Of a stretch of DNA of 64,000 nucleotides, positions 8,643-17,276 are shown piece by piece; the first letter of the stretch is position 1; every line of letters starts with the position of its first letter. Origin of the DNA: Calidifontimicrobium sp035325925 (GTDB lineage: Bacteria; Pseudomonadota; Gammaproteobacteria; Burkholderiales; Burkholderiaceae_C); assembly GCF_035325925.1 (NCBI RefSeq), contig NZ_DAOKZA010000008.1, forward strand, positions 1 to 64,000. The letters run 5' to 3'. The translations under genes and the position numbers were made by a program. The notes under the pieces were generated by a model. The model was not told the DNA's origin. It made no database searches and saw only the letters and a program-made list of their open reading frames with translations.

Positions 8643-9440
8643 ATGCCCGACCGCCGCCCGATCGCCCTCGTCACCGGTGCCTCGTCGGGCATCGGCGAGG
8701 CGCTGGCGCGCCGTTTCGCCGCGGGTGGCCACGATCTCGTGCTGGTGGCGCGGCGTGCCGAACCGCTTCGCGCGCTCGCCGACGCACTGACCGCGGCGCA
8801 CGGCGTGCGCGCCTGGGCGGTGCCCGTCGACCTGGCGCAGCCCGATGCACCTTCCGTACTGGCCACGGCGATGCGGCGCGCGCGTCGGCCGATCGACGTG
8901 CTCGTCAACTGCGCCGGCGTCGTGCAGGTCGGGCGCTTTGCCGAGACGCCGGCGGCGCGTCACCGCGAACTGGTCGACCTCAACGTCGGCGCGCTGACCT
9001 CGATGCTGGCGCACTTCGTGCCACCGATGCTGCGCCGCGGCCACGGCCGCGTGCTGAACGTCGCGTCGATCGCGGCGTTCCAGCCGGTACCGACGCTGGC
9101 CACTTACGCCGCGACCAAGGCGTTCGTGCTGTCGCTGACCGAGTCGCTCGCCGAGGAACTGCACGGCACCGGCGTGACCGCCACCGCGCTGTGCCCCGGC
9201 ATCACCGCCACGCCGATGCTCTCGGGCGCCGAGCGCGCGCACCCTGGCCTGCGCCGGCTGCCGCGCCTGGTCGTCGGCAGCGTCGACGACGTCGCCGCCG
9301 AAGGCCACGCGGCGTGCCTGCGCGGCGACGTGGTGTGCGTGCCCGGGCTGCTGAACACCGCCACCGTCACCGCCGGACGGGCACTGCCGAAGTGGCTGGT
9401 GCGTCGCGTCGGCGGCGCGTTGTCGCGCGGGCTGGAGTGA
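8643..9440 (+). CDS. Short-chain dehydrogenase/reductase (classical SDR)
   Basis: A 265-residue protein with the nucleotide motif 'VTGASSGIGEALARRF' at residues 9-24, 'NCAG' at about 84-87, the catalytic Ser in 'NVASIAAF' and Tyr-x3-Lys in 'TYAATKAF'. The family reduces or oxidises carbonyl and alcohol groups using NAD(P)H, and the Arg-rich 'ARRAEPL' after strand 2 suggests NADPH. The substrate is not evident. It is divergent from urc1, and its 3' end overlaps by 74 bp the convergent pyruvyl-transferase gene. Confidence 0.9.
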   Translation: MPDRRPIALVTGASSGIGEALARRFAAGGHDLVLVARRAEPLRALADALTAAHGVRAWAVPVDLAQPDAPSVLATAMRRARRPIDVLVNCAGVVQVGRFAETPAARHRELVDLNVGALTSMLAHFVPPMLRRGHGRVLNVASIAAFQPVPTLATYAATKAFVLSLTESLAEELHGTGVTATALCPGITATPMLSGAERAHPGLRRLPRLVVGSVDDVAAEGHAACLRGDVVCVPGLLNTATVTAGRALPKWLVRRVGGALSRGLE

Positions 9441-10635
9441 CGGCCCGGTCGTCGGGCCACGCCGCGCGCCATCGCGCGTCCCACGCCGCCGCCGCAGCGG
9501 CCCCGGCCTGCCGCAGCGTCGCAGCGGGCATCGCGAGGGCCGCGCGCAGTGCGCGCGCCGCGCCGCTCGCGTCGACGACGCCGCCGGCCTCGCAGTCCCA
9601 GGTCTCGACGAAGGCGCCGAGTTTGCGCGACTGGCCCGGCTCGGCCGGCGAGCGCAGGCTCACGCGCGCTCGTGCATACGCCAGCGCGACGATGCGTGCG
9701 TGCAGGCTGCTCGCGCACACCGCCTGCGCGCCGGCGACCAGCGCGCACAGGTCCCACGGGTGCAGCGACGCGAACACGCGCACCGCAGGCGGCAGCCGCG
9801 CCGCCAGCCGCTGCAGCACCGCGAGGTCGTCGTGCCACGGCGCGGCCCCGGCGCGCCACAGCACGACGCCGAGCCCGCTGGCCGACCGCATCGCGCGCAG
9901 CTGCACCGCCAGCGTGTCGAGCGTCGCGTCGTCGCCGAACGCGGCGCCGACCTGCACCGCGACGTAGCCGCCGGGAAAGGCGCCGCGCATGGCGGCGACC
10001 TCGCCGCGCTGCGCGTGGCGCGCGATGGGCGCGGCGCACAGCGCCGCGACGCGCACCGCCGGGTCGGGTGCCAGCGTGGCGTCGAGTCCCAGCGCGCGCA
10101 GGGCCGCCTGCGTGCGGCGGTCGCGCACGCTCAGCGCGTCGGCGCGGCGCAGCTTGGCGAGCACCTCGTCGCGCATCGCCGGCGGGCAGCGCGCGAGGTC
10201 GACGCCGCCGACGCCGGCGACGACGAGCCGCGCGAGCTGCGGCAGCGTGCCGCGGGCGAACAGGTACGGCGCGCGGTCGTCGCGGCCGAGCCACCGGCGC
10301 AGCCAGCGCCGGCGCGTCGCCGGGCGCGGGCCGAGCCACGCCACCGTGGATGGCACCTGTTCGGGCGGCAGCAGCATCACCGCGGCCTGCCACGCGGTGC
10401 AGGTCAGCAGTTCGCCGCCGAGCTGCAGCACGCGCAGCGGCGTCGCGCCGAGGCGTCCGGCGACCTCGGCCAGCGCGTGCACGTGGTGACCCCCCACCGC
10501 GCGCAGGTCGCGCGACGCGAGGCCGGTGAAGACCAGCTCGTCGCGCGGCAGCAGCGCCTGCGCCAGGTGCGCGAACAGCAGGTCACCGAAGTTGTGGCGG
10601 TCGAAGGCGCCGAACACGACGACCGGGGTGCCCAT
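9367..10635 (-). CDS. Polysaccharide pyruvyl transferase family protein
   Basis: A 422-residue protein. The N-terminus 'VVFGAFDRHNFGDLLFAHLAQ' and the C-terminal block 'LCALVAGAQAVCASSLHARIVALAYARARVS' are typical of CsaB/WcaK-type polysaccharide pyruvyl transferases, which attach a ketal pyruvate to surface sugars. An Ala/Arg-rich tail ends the protein. It begins 7 bp after the last permease gene of a BMP-type nucleoside transporter, so it may be read through from that operon although the functions look unrelated. It overlaps the convergent SDR gene by 74 bp. Confidence 0.75.
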   Translation of the reverse strand: MGTPVVVFGAFDRHNFGDLLFAHLAQALLPRDELVFTGLASRDLRAVGGHHVHALAEVAGRLGATPLRVLQLGGELLTCTAWQAAVMLLPPEQVPSTVAWLGPRPATRRRWLRRWLGRDDRAPYLFARGTLPQLARLVVAGVGGVDLARCPPAMRDEVLAKLRRADALSVRDRRTQAALRALGLDATLAPDPAVRVAALCAAPIARHAQRGEVAAMRGAFPGGYVAVQVGAAFGDDATLDTLAVQLRAMRSASGLGVVLWRAGAAPWHDDLAVLQRLAARLPPAVRVFASLHPWDLCALVAGAQAVCASSLHARIVALAYARARVSLRSPAEPGQSRKLGAFVETWDCEAGGVVDASGAARALRAALAMPAATLRQAGAAAAAAWDARWRAAWPDDRAVTPARATTRRRRDAPATSAVPVRR

Positions 10636-10642
10636 CGCGGCC

Positions 10643-11578
10643 CTAGCGTTCGCCCTTGCGGTACGGCTTCATCAGCGCCTGCGGGTACGCGGCGCGGCGC
10701 GCCATCACGACCAGCGCGACGATCGCCATCGCGTACGGCAGCATCAGGTACACCTGGTACGGCAACTCGACGCCGAACACGCCGCCGCCCGCCTGCTGCA
10801 GCCGCAGCTGCAGCGCGTCGAAGAACGCGAACAGCAGCGCACCGAGCAGCGCCTTGCCCGGGCGCCACGACGCGAACACCACCAGCGCGACGCACACCCA
10901 GCCGCGGCCGTTGACCATGTTGAAGTAGAACGCGTTGAACGCCGCCAGCGTCAGGAAGGCGCCGGCCACGCCCATCAGCGCCGAGCCGGCGACGACGGCG
11001 CCGATGCGCACCCGCGCCACGCTCAGCCCCTGGCCCTCGGCGGCGGCCGGGTTCTCGCCGACCATGCGCACCGCCAGACCGACCGGCGTGCGGTACAGCA
11101 CGTACGCGATGGCCGGCACCGCGAGCAGCGCGAGGACGGTCAGCGCCGTCTGCTCGCCAAGCACCGGAATCGGCAACCCCTGCAGCGGTTCGAACGTGGC
11201 CACCGTCGGCGGGCGCTCGACCTCGGGGAAGCTGACGCGGTAGGCGTAGCTCGCGACGCTGGTGGCCAGCAGTGTGATGCCCAGACCCGACACATGCTGC
11301 GACAACGCCAGTTGCACCGTGAGCACGCCGTGCAGCAGCCCGAACGCGGCGCCGGCGAGCGCGGCGGCGGCGACGCCGGTCCACAGCCCGGCGCCCTGGT
11401 ACACGGTGAGCCAGCCGACGAAGGCACCGGCGACCATGATCCCCTCGATGCCCAGGTTGAGCACGCCGGCGCGCTCGCACAGCAGCACGCCCAGCGTGCC
11501 GAGGATCAGCGGGGTCGCGATGCGCAGCACCGCGGACCAGAACGCGGCGGAGCCCAGCAGCTCGAGCGTCTCGGCCAT
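10643..11578 (-). CDS. Nucleoside ABC transporter permease (NupQ/YufQ-like)
   Basis: A 311-residue membrane protein with eight to ten hydrophobic segments of the BPD_transp_2 family. Landmarks are 'TLGVLLCERAGVLNLGIEGIMVAGAF' near the N-terminus and the coupling-helix region 'RMVGENPAAAEGQGLSVARVRIGAVV'. This family pairs with a second permease, a double-domain ATPase and a BMP lipoprotein to import purine or pyrimidine nucleosides. It follows the partner permease by 3 bp. Substrate assignment rests on family knowledge and on the many nucleoside genes nearby. Confidence 0.9.
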   Translation of the reverse strand: MAETLELLGSAAFWSAVLRIATPLILGTLGVLLCERAGVLNLGIEGIMVAGAFVGWLTVYQGAGLWTGVAAAALAGAAFGLLHGVLTVQLALSQHVSGLGITLLATSVASYAYRVSFPEVERPPTVATFEPLQGLPIPVLGEQTALTVLALLAVPAIAYVLYRTPVGLAVRMVGENPAAAEGQGLSVARVRIGAVVAGSALMGVAGAFLTLAAFNAFYFNMVNGRGWVCVALVVFASWRPGKALLGALLFAFFDALQLRLQQAGGGVFGVELPYQVYLMLPYAMAIVALVVMARRAAYPQALMKPYRKGER

Positions 11579-11581
11579 CGC

Positions 11582-12640
11582 TCAGCGCCAGCGCACGCGG
11601 TACTGCGTGAGCATCGTCGCCACCAGCATCGCGATCAGCGCGGCCGACACGATCACATCGGCGATGTACGTCGGCACGCCGACCGCGCGGCTCATACTGT
11701 CGGCGCCGACCAGGATGCCGGCGACGAACACCGCCGCGGCGACGACGCCGAGCGGATGGAGCATCGCCAGCATCGCGACCACGATGCCGCTGTAGCCGTA
11801 GCCTGGGCTCATGTCGAGCGTCACGTAGTGCGCGCGGCCGGCCACCTCGACCGCGCCGGCCAGCCCCGCGAGCGCCCCTGAGATCAGCGCGACCTTGACC
11901 GTGACCCAGCCCACCGGCATGCCGGCGAACGCCGCGGCGCGCGCGTTGGCGCCCACCGCGCGGATCTCGAAGCCGGTGGTCGTGAAACGCAGCAGCGCCC
12001 ACAACGCGACGGCCAGGGCCAGCGCGGCGACGAGCCCGGTGTGCACGCGGCTGCGTTCGATCAGCCGGTCGAGCTGCATCGTGTCCTGCAGCGCGACGCT
12101 CTGCGGCCAGCCCAGCGCCGAGGGGTCCTTCATCGGTCCGTCCAGCAGCGCCGACACCGCAAGCAGCACGATGAAGTTCAACAGCAGCGTCGTGACGACC
12201 TCGTCGACGCCCAGGCGCTTCATCAACGCCGGTCCGAGCAGCAGCAATGCGCCGGCGGCCGTCGCGGCGGCGATCATCAGCGGCCACAGCAGCCAGGGGT
12301 GCAGTTCGAGGCCGACGCCGCCGTGCAGCCCGCCGACCGCCACCGCAGCGATCGCTCCGGCGTACAGCTGCCCTTCGGCGCCGATGTTGTACAGCCGGGC
12401 ACGGAACGCCACCGCGGCGGCGAGCCCGGTCAGGATCAGCGGCGTGGCGCGCGTGAGCGTCTCGGTGATCGCGAAGCGCGAACCGAATCCGCCCTCGAGC
12501 AGCAGCGCGTAGGCGCGGCCCACCGGCGCGCCGGCCCAGGCCACCAGCAGCGACGTCACCAGCAGCGTGACCGCGATCGCCCCGAGCGGTGCGGCGAGCA
12601 GCATCGTGCGCGAAGGCTCAGCGCGCCGCTCGAGCTGCAT
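11582..12640 (-). CDS. Nucleoside ABC transporter permease (NupP/YufP-like)
   Basis: A 352-residue BPD_transp_2 permease with the family features 'LTGLAAAVAFRARLYNIGAEGQLYAGAIAA' (residues near 70-100), 'GVDEVVTTLLLNFIVLL' and the coupling region 'IRAVGANARAAAFAGMP'. Its start overlaps the 3' end of the ATPase gene by 23 bp, indicating translational coupling. With the next permease it forms the heterodimeric membrane channel of a BMP-type nucleoside importer. Confidence 0.92.
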   Translation of the reverse strand: MQLERRAEPSRTMLLAAPLGAIAVTLLVTSLLVAWAGAPVGRAYALLLEGGFGSRFAITETLTRATPLILTGLAAAVAFRARLYNIGAEGQLYAGAIAAVAVGGLHGGVGLELHPWLLWPLMIAAATAAGALLLLGPALMKRLGVDEVVTTLLLNFIVLLAVSALLDGPMKDPSALGWPQSVALQDTMQLDRLIERSRVHTGLVAALALAVALWALLRFTTTGFEIRAVGANARAAAFAGMPVGWVTVKVALISGALAGLAGAVEVAGRAHYVTLDMSPGYGYSGIVVAMLAMLHPLGVVAAAVFVAGILVGADSMSRAVGVPTYIADVIVSAALIAMLVATMLTQYRVRWR

Positions 12641-14177
12641 CGCAGGCCTTGTCGCCGGCCATCGCCAGCCCGATCGCCGCCAGCGTCCACTGCGCGGCCG
12701 GCTTCGCCGGCCCGAGGCGGCCGTGGTGCATCACCGTGATGCGGTCGGCCAGCGCGAAGATCTCGTCGAGGTCCTCGCTGATCAGCAGCACCGCGCTGCC
12801 CGCCGCGGCGGCGTCGATCAGCTGCTGGTGCACGTAGGCGACGGCGCCGACGTCCAGCCCCCAGGTCGGCTGGTTGGCGACGATCAGCACCGGTGGTCTC
12901 GCGTCGTCGGGGTCGCCCGCCAGCGCGCGGCCGAGGATGAGCTTCTGCATGTTGCCGCCCGACAGCGACCGTGCCCGCGTCTCGAGCCCGGCCGCTTCGG
13001 TGCCGCGCACGTCGAAGCGCTCGACCAGCGCGCGCGCATGCGCCCGTGCGCGGGCGCGATGCAGCACGCCGGCGCGCGAGAACGCCGGGCTCGCGTAGCG
13101 CTCGAGCACGGCGTTCTCCCACAGCGCGAGGTCGCCGACGGTGCCTTCGGCGTGCCGGTCTTCGGGCACCCGCGCGACACCGGCCTCGACCCATGCCCGC
13201 GGCAGCGCGGGCAAGGTGCGGCCGGCCACCGCGAGCGTGCCGGCATCGAGCGCGCGTTGTCCGCACAGCACCTCGGCCAGCGCCTGCTGCCCGTTGCCGG
13301 CGACCCCGGCGACCGCGACGACTTCGCCGGCTCGCAGTTCGAGGTCGACGGCGTCGAGCAGCCGGCGCACGCCCGAGCCCTGCAGCGTCGCGCCGCGCAG
13401 CGTGCACACGACGTCGCCGGTCGCGTGGGTGCGGCGCTGCGCCGGCGCGACACGGCGCCCGACCATCGCCTCGGCGAGCGCCGCCTTGTCGGCACCCGCC
13501 GTCGGCAGCACCGCGACCAGTCGGCCGCCACGCAGGATCGCGACGCGGTGCGACACGCGCAGCACCTCGTCGAGCTTGTGGCTGATGAAGATCACCGACA
13601 GACCCTGGGCGACCAGCTGCTCGAGCGTGGCGAACAGCGACTCGCTCTCGCTCGGCGTCAGCACCGCCGTGGGCTCGTCGAGGATCAGGATGCGCGCGCC
13701 GCGCACGAGCGCCTTCAGGATCTCGACGCGCTGGCGCTCGCCGACCGAGAGGTCGCCCACGCGCGCATCGGGGTCGACGTGCAGGCCGAAGCGCTTCGCT
13801 GCGTCGAGCAGCTTGGCCCTCGCCGCACCGCGGCGCGAGAACGGCTGCCACAGCGGCTCGGTGCCGAGCATCACGTTGTCGAGCGCGCTCAGGTTGTCGG
13901 CCAGCGCGAAGTGCTGGTGCACCATGCCGATGCCGCTGTCCAGCGCCGCGCTCGGCCGCCCGGGCGGCAGCGGCCGGCCGAACACCTCGATCGAGCCGGC
14001 GTCGGCGACGTAGTGCCCGAACAGGATCGACACCAGCGTGCTCTTGCCCGCGCCGTTCTCGCCGAGCAGCGCCAGCACCTCGCCGCGGTCGAGGTCGAGC
14101 GAGATGCCGTCGTTGGCCACCAGCGCGCCGAAGCGCTTGGAGATGTCCTTCAGGCGCAGCACCGGCATGGCGTGCAT
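12618..14177 (-). CDS. Nucleoside ABC transporter, duplicated ATP-binding protein (NupO/YufO-like)
   Basis: About 516-519 residues with two ABC cassettes. The N-terminal cassette has an intact Walker A ('GENGAGKST'), signature ('LSVGERQRVEI') and Walker B ('ILILDEPTAVLTP'). The C-terminal one has a degenerate Walker A ('GVAGNGQQA') and an 'LSGGNMQKL' signature, as is normal for RbsA/YufO-type proteins. It energises uptake through the two downstream permeases. Starts at 14177 or 14168 (MHAM) are both possible. The binding-protein gene is not directly upstream: a plus-strand small gene intervenes. Confidence 0.92.
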   Translation of the reverse strand: MHAMPVLRLKDISKRFGALVANDGISLDLDRGEVLALLGENGAGKSTLVSILFGHYVADAGSIEVFGRPLPPGRPSAALDSGIGMVHQHFALADNLSALDNVMLGTEPLWQPFSRRGAARAKLLDAAKRFGLHVDPDARVGDLSVGERQRVEILKALVRGARILILDEPTAVLTPSESESLFATLEQLVAQGLSVIFISHKLDEVLRVSHRVAILRGGRLVAVLPTAGADKAALAEAMVGRRVAPAQRRTHATGDVVCTLRGATLQGSGVRRLLDAVDLELRAGEVVAVAGVAGNGQQALAEVLCGQRALDAGTLAVAGRTLPALPRAWVEAGVARVPEDRHAEGTVGDLALWENAVLERYASPAFSRAGVLHRARARAHARALVERFDVRGTEAAGLETRARSLSGGNMQKLILGRALAGDPDDARPPVLIVANQPTWGLDVGAVAYVHQQLIDAAAAGSAVLLISEDLDEIFALADRITVMHHGRLGPAKPAAQWTLAAIGLAMAGDKACDAARAAR

Positions 14178-14267
14178 TCTCGGCCATCGTCGGCGCCACG
14201 CGACAGACGCGGCGAGCGGTGTGGCCGCACGCCGCGCGTCACGGCGGCGGGCGGGTCGGTCGCGATC

Positions 14268-14281
14268 GCGGTTTGAACCGC
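14268..14281. promoter_or_regulatory. GCGGTT-TG-AACCGC inverted repeat
   Basis: A perfect 6-bp inverted repeat with a 2-bp centre, lying 91 bp upstream of the ATPase start (minus strand) and 112 bp upstream of the small gene at 14393 (plus strand). It is embedded between two GCGATCGC octamers (14262-14269 and 14285-14292). This is a plausible operator or hairpin for the divergent pair. Confidence 0.4.
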
Positions 14282-14392
14282 TTGCGCGATCGCCGCAACA
14301 CAGCGGCGAGTTCAACCCCGTCGCCTCGACGGGCCCGCGCCGTCCGCGCCGGGCCGGCCGAGCGTCCCGACCACGTCCCCGAGGAGCCATCG

Positions 14393-14623
14393 ATGAACAA
14401 CCCGATCCACACCGCGGCCTCGCGTCTGGTGGCCGCGACGCTGGCAGCGGTCACCACCGTCGCGCTGTTCAGTGCCGTCGTCGACATCGCCGAGCCTCAG
14501 CGCGGGGCCATGTTCGCCGCGGCCGCGGCCAGGCAAGCGGTGCCGGGCGGCGGTGCTGCGTCGGCGCCGCTGGCCGTCGCCGGGGTCACCGCCGACCACG
14601 CCGAGGCGCCGCCGGCGCGGTGA
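14393..14623 (+). CDS. Hypothetical small membrane or exported protein
   Basis: A 76-residue product preceded by a strong GAGGAG ribosome site seven bases before ATG 14393. One hydrophobic helix spans about residues 10-32 ('LVAATLAAVTTVALFSAVV'); the rest is Ala/Pro-rich. No family is recognised. It sits on the opposite strand between the nucleoside transporter ATPase gene and its binding-protein gene. Confidence 0.6.
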   Translation: MNNPIHTAASRLVAATLAAVTTVALFSAVVDIAEPQRGAMFAAAAARQAVPGGGAASAPLAVAGVTADHAEAPPAR

Positions 14624-14707
14624 CGCCCTGCGCGCCGGCGGGCGGCGGGCCTGTCCTTCGCGCGCTGCGTGACGGGACTCCTGCTCTCTTCGCGGGCCGG
14701 CCGGGCC

Positions 14708-15706
14708 TCACCGGGCGGTCGGCTTGGGCTGCGCGTCGTCCACCTTGACGCTGAACTTGCCGTCGAGGATGTCCTTCTCGCGGGTGCGCACCTTGGCGAC
14801 GAGATCGGCCGGGATCCTCTTCTCGAAGGTGCCCAGCGGGCTCAGCGAAGAGCCCTTGACCTTCATGTGCGAGTGATGGCCATAGTCCTCGGCCTTGAAG
14901 CTGCCGGCCTTCACCGCCTTCAGCGCGGCGTCGATCGTGGGCTCCATGTGCCACAGCGCCGAGGCGACCACGGTGTCCGGGTACTGGGCCTGCGTGTCGA
15001 TGACGTTGCCGATGGCCAGCACCTTGCGCTCCTTGGCCGCGTCGGACACGCCGAAGCGTTCGGCGTACATGATGTCGGCACCGCGGTCGATCATCGCGAA
15101 CGCCGCCTCCTTGGCCTTCGGCGGGTCGAACCAGCTGTTGATGAAGGTCACCATGAACTCGACCTTCGGGTTGACTTCCTTCGCGCCGGCCATGAACGCG
15201 TTCATCAACCGGTTCACCTCGGGGATCGGGTAGCCGCCGACCATGCCGATCTTGTTCGACCTGGTCATGCCGCCGGCGATCATCCCGGTCAGGTACGCCG
15301 GCTCCTGGATGTAGTTGTCGAACACGCTGAAGTTCGGCGCCTGCGGCTTGCCGCTGCTGCCCATCAGGAACGCCGTCTTCGGGTAGTCCTTGGCCACCTT
15401 GCGCGCCGCGGCCTCGACGGCGAAGGACTCGCCGACGATCAGCTGGTGGCCCGCCTCGGCGTACTGGCGCATCACGCGCTCGTAGTCGGCGTTGGCGACG
15501 TTCTCGCTGAACACGTAGTCGATCTCACCGCGCGCGACCGCCGCCTTCAGCGCCTTGTCGATGCGGCTGACCCACTGCTGTTCGACCGGCACGGTGTAGA
15601 TCGCGGCGACCTTCAGCCTGGTCTGCGCGAAGGCAGGCGACGCGGCGAGAGTGCCGCCGAGCACGGCGGCGGCGACGATCAGGGCACGACGGCGGGACGG
15701 GGTCAT
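14708..15706 (-). CDS. BMP-family ABC transporter substrate-binding protein
   Basis: A 332-residue protein with a signal peptide ending 'ASPAFAQ' (about residue 27) and the PnrA/Med/BMP fold: 'VENVANADYERVMRQYAEAGHQLIVGESF'-type blocks, 'DNYIQEPAYLTG' and 'KIGMVGGYPIPEVNRLMN'. BMP proteins bind nucleosides and deliver them to the NupOPQ-type transporter encoded just downstream on the same strand. No lipobox cysteine is seen, so it is probably a soluble periplasmic protein. The ATG at 15706 has a GGAGC ribosome site. Confidence 0.92.
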   Translation of the reverse strand: MTPSRRRALIVAAAVLGGTLAASPAFAQTRLKVAAIYTVPVEQQWVSRIDKALKAAVARGEIDYVFSENVANADYERVMRQYAEAGHQLIVGESFAVEAAARKVAKDYPKTAFLMGSSGKPQAPNFSVFDNYIQEPAYLTGMIAGGMTRSNKIGMVGGYPIPEVNRLMNAFMAGAKEVNPKVEFMVTFINSWFDPPKAKEAAFAMIDRGADIMYAERFGVSDAAKERKVLAIGNVIDTQAQYPDTVVASALWHMEPTIDAALKAVKAGSFKAEDYGHHSHMKVKGSSLSPLGTFEKRIPADLVAKVRTREKDILDGKFSVKVDDAQPKPTAR

Positions 15707-15786
15707 GGGCGCTCCTGGGGCGGGTGGGACGTGCGCGCAATGTAGCAAGGCGCGTCCGCGCCAACCAGGGCCCGCGCCGTCGGTGC

Positions 15787-15798
15787 CCGCCTAGAATC
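15787..15798 (+). promoter_or_regulatory. CCGCCTAGAATC promoter-like element upstream of purB
   Basis: TAGAAT at 15792-15797 resembles a -10 hexamer and lies 47 bp before the purB ATG. The same 12-mer occurs upstream of the di-iron protein gene at 60011-60022. No good -35 is seen. Confidence 0.4.
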
Positions 15799-15844
15799 CG
15801 GTCGTCCCGCGCTCCCCCGGCGGGTCGCTAGCGCCCCGCCTTCG

Positions 15845-17215
15845 ATGAACCCGAATGCCCTGACCGCCCTGTCGCCGCTCGACGGGCGCTACGCCGCCAA
15901 GGTCGCGGCGCTGCGTCCGCTGTTGTCGGAGTTCGGCCTGATGCACCGCCGCGTGCAAGTCGAGGTCGAGTGGTTCATCGCCCTGTCGGACGCCGGCTTC
16001 GCCGAGTTCGCGCCGCTGTCGCTGGACGCGCGCGCGCTGCTGCGCGGGCTCGTCGCGCGCTTCGACGAGGCCGACGCGCAGGCCATCAAGGACATCGAGA
16101 GGACGACCAACCACGACGTCAAGGCCGTCGAGTACTGGCTGAAGTCGCGCTTCGACGGCCATGCCGAGCTGCGCGCCGTCGGCGAGTTCGTGCACTTCGC
16201 GTGCACCAGCGAGGACATCAACAACACCGCGCACACGCTGATGCTCGACGCCGCGCGTCAGCAGGTGCTGCTGCCGGCGCTCGACGCGGTGACCGATCGG
16301 CTGCGGGGCATGGCGCACGACTTCGCCGATGAGCCGATGCTTGCGCGCACGCATGGGCAGACGGCCAGCCCGACGACGGTGGGCAAGGAGATCGCCAACG
16401 TCGTCGCAAGGCTGGATGCGGCGCGCGAGCGCGTCGCCGGCGTGAAGCTGCTGGCGAAGATGAACGGCGCGGTGGGCAACTACAACGCGCACCTCGCGGC
16501 GTGGCCACAGTTCGACTGGGAGACGTTCGCGCGCCGCGTCGTCGAACAGCGGCTGGGTCTGGCGTTCAACCCCTACACGATCCAGATCGAGCCGCACGAC
16601 GCGATGGCCGAGCTGTTCGACGCCGTCGCGCGCTGCGACACGATCCTGATCGACTGGTGCCGCGACGTCTGGGGCTACATCTCGCTGGGCTACTTCAGGC
16701 AGAAGCTCAAGCCCGGGGAGGTCGGGTCGTCGACGATGCCGCACAAGGTCAACCCGATCGACTTCGAGAACGCCGAGGGGAACTTCGGGCTGGCCAACGC
16801 GCTGCTGGCGCACCTGAGCCACAAGCTGCCGATCTCGCGCTTCCAGCGCGACCTGACCGACAGCACGGTGCTGCGCAACATGGGTGTGGCGCTGGGCTAC
16901 GCCGTGCTCGGGCTGGACTCGCTCGCGCGCGGGCTCGGCAAGCTCGAACTGAACGCGCCTGCGCTGGCCGCCGACCTCGACGCCGCGTGGGAAGTGCTGG
17001 CCGAGGCGATCCAGACCGTGATGCGCCGCCACCGCCTGCCCGAGCCGTACGAGCGTCTGAAGGCACTGACGCGCGGCCAGGCCGTCACGCGCGAGACGAT
17101 GGCCGCGTTCATCGACGGCCTCGCCGACCTGCCGGCGGCCGAGCGCGAGCGGCTGAAGGCGATGACGCCGGCGACCTACACCGGCGCCGCGGCCGCGCTG
17201 GCGCGGCGCATCTGA
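15845..17215 (+). CDS. purB: Adenylosuccinate lyase
   Basis: A 456-residue enzyme, the E. coli-type length. It cleaves SAICAR and adenylosuccinate, releasing fumarate, at two steps of purine synthesis. The fumarase/aspartase superfamily signature 'GSSTMPHKVNPIDFEN' is at about residues 295-310, and 'TRTHGQTASPTTVGKE'-like active-site His and Thr residues are present ('ARTHGQTASPTTVGKE'). The ATG at 15845 gives the normal 'MNPNALTALSPLDGRY' start. It stands alone upstream of pyrF. Confidence 0.97.
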   Translation: MNPNALTALSPLDGRYAAKVAALRPLLSEFGLMHRRVQVEVEWFIALSDAGFAEFAPLSLDARALLRGLVARFDEADAQAIKDIERTTNHDVKAVEYWLKSRFDGHAELRAVGEFVHFACTSEDINNTAHTLMLDAARQQVLLPALDAVTDRLRGMAHDFADEPMLARTHGQTASPTTVGKEIANVVARLDAARERVAGVKLLAKMNGAVGNYNAHLAAWPQFDWETFARRVVEQRLGLAFNPYTIQIEPHDAMAELFDAVARCDTILIDWCRDVWGYISLGYFRQKLKPGEVGSSTMPHKVNPIDFENAEGNFGLANALLAHLSHKLPISRFQRDLTDSTVLRNMGVALGYAVLGLDSLARGLGKLELNAPALAADLDAAWEVLAEAIQTVMRRHRLPEPYERLKALTRGQAVTRETMAAFIDGLADLPAAERERLKAMTPATYTGAAAALARRI

Positions 17216-17276
17216 CGACCTGCACGCCGGCGTCGCTGCGGCCGGCTCGCATCGCGACCCTGTACAGTTGACCGGC

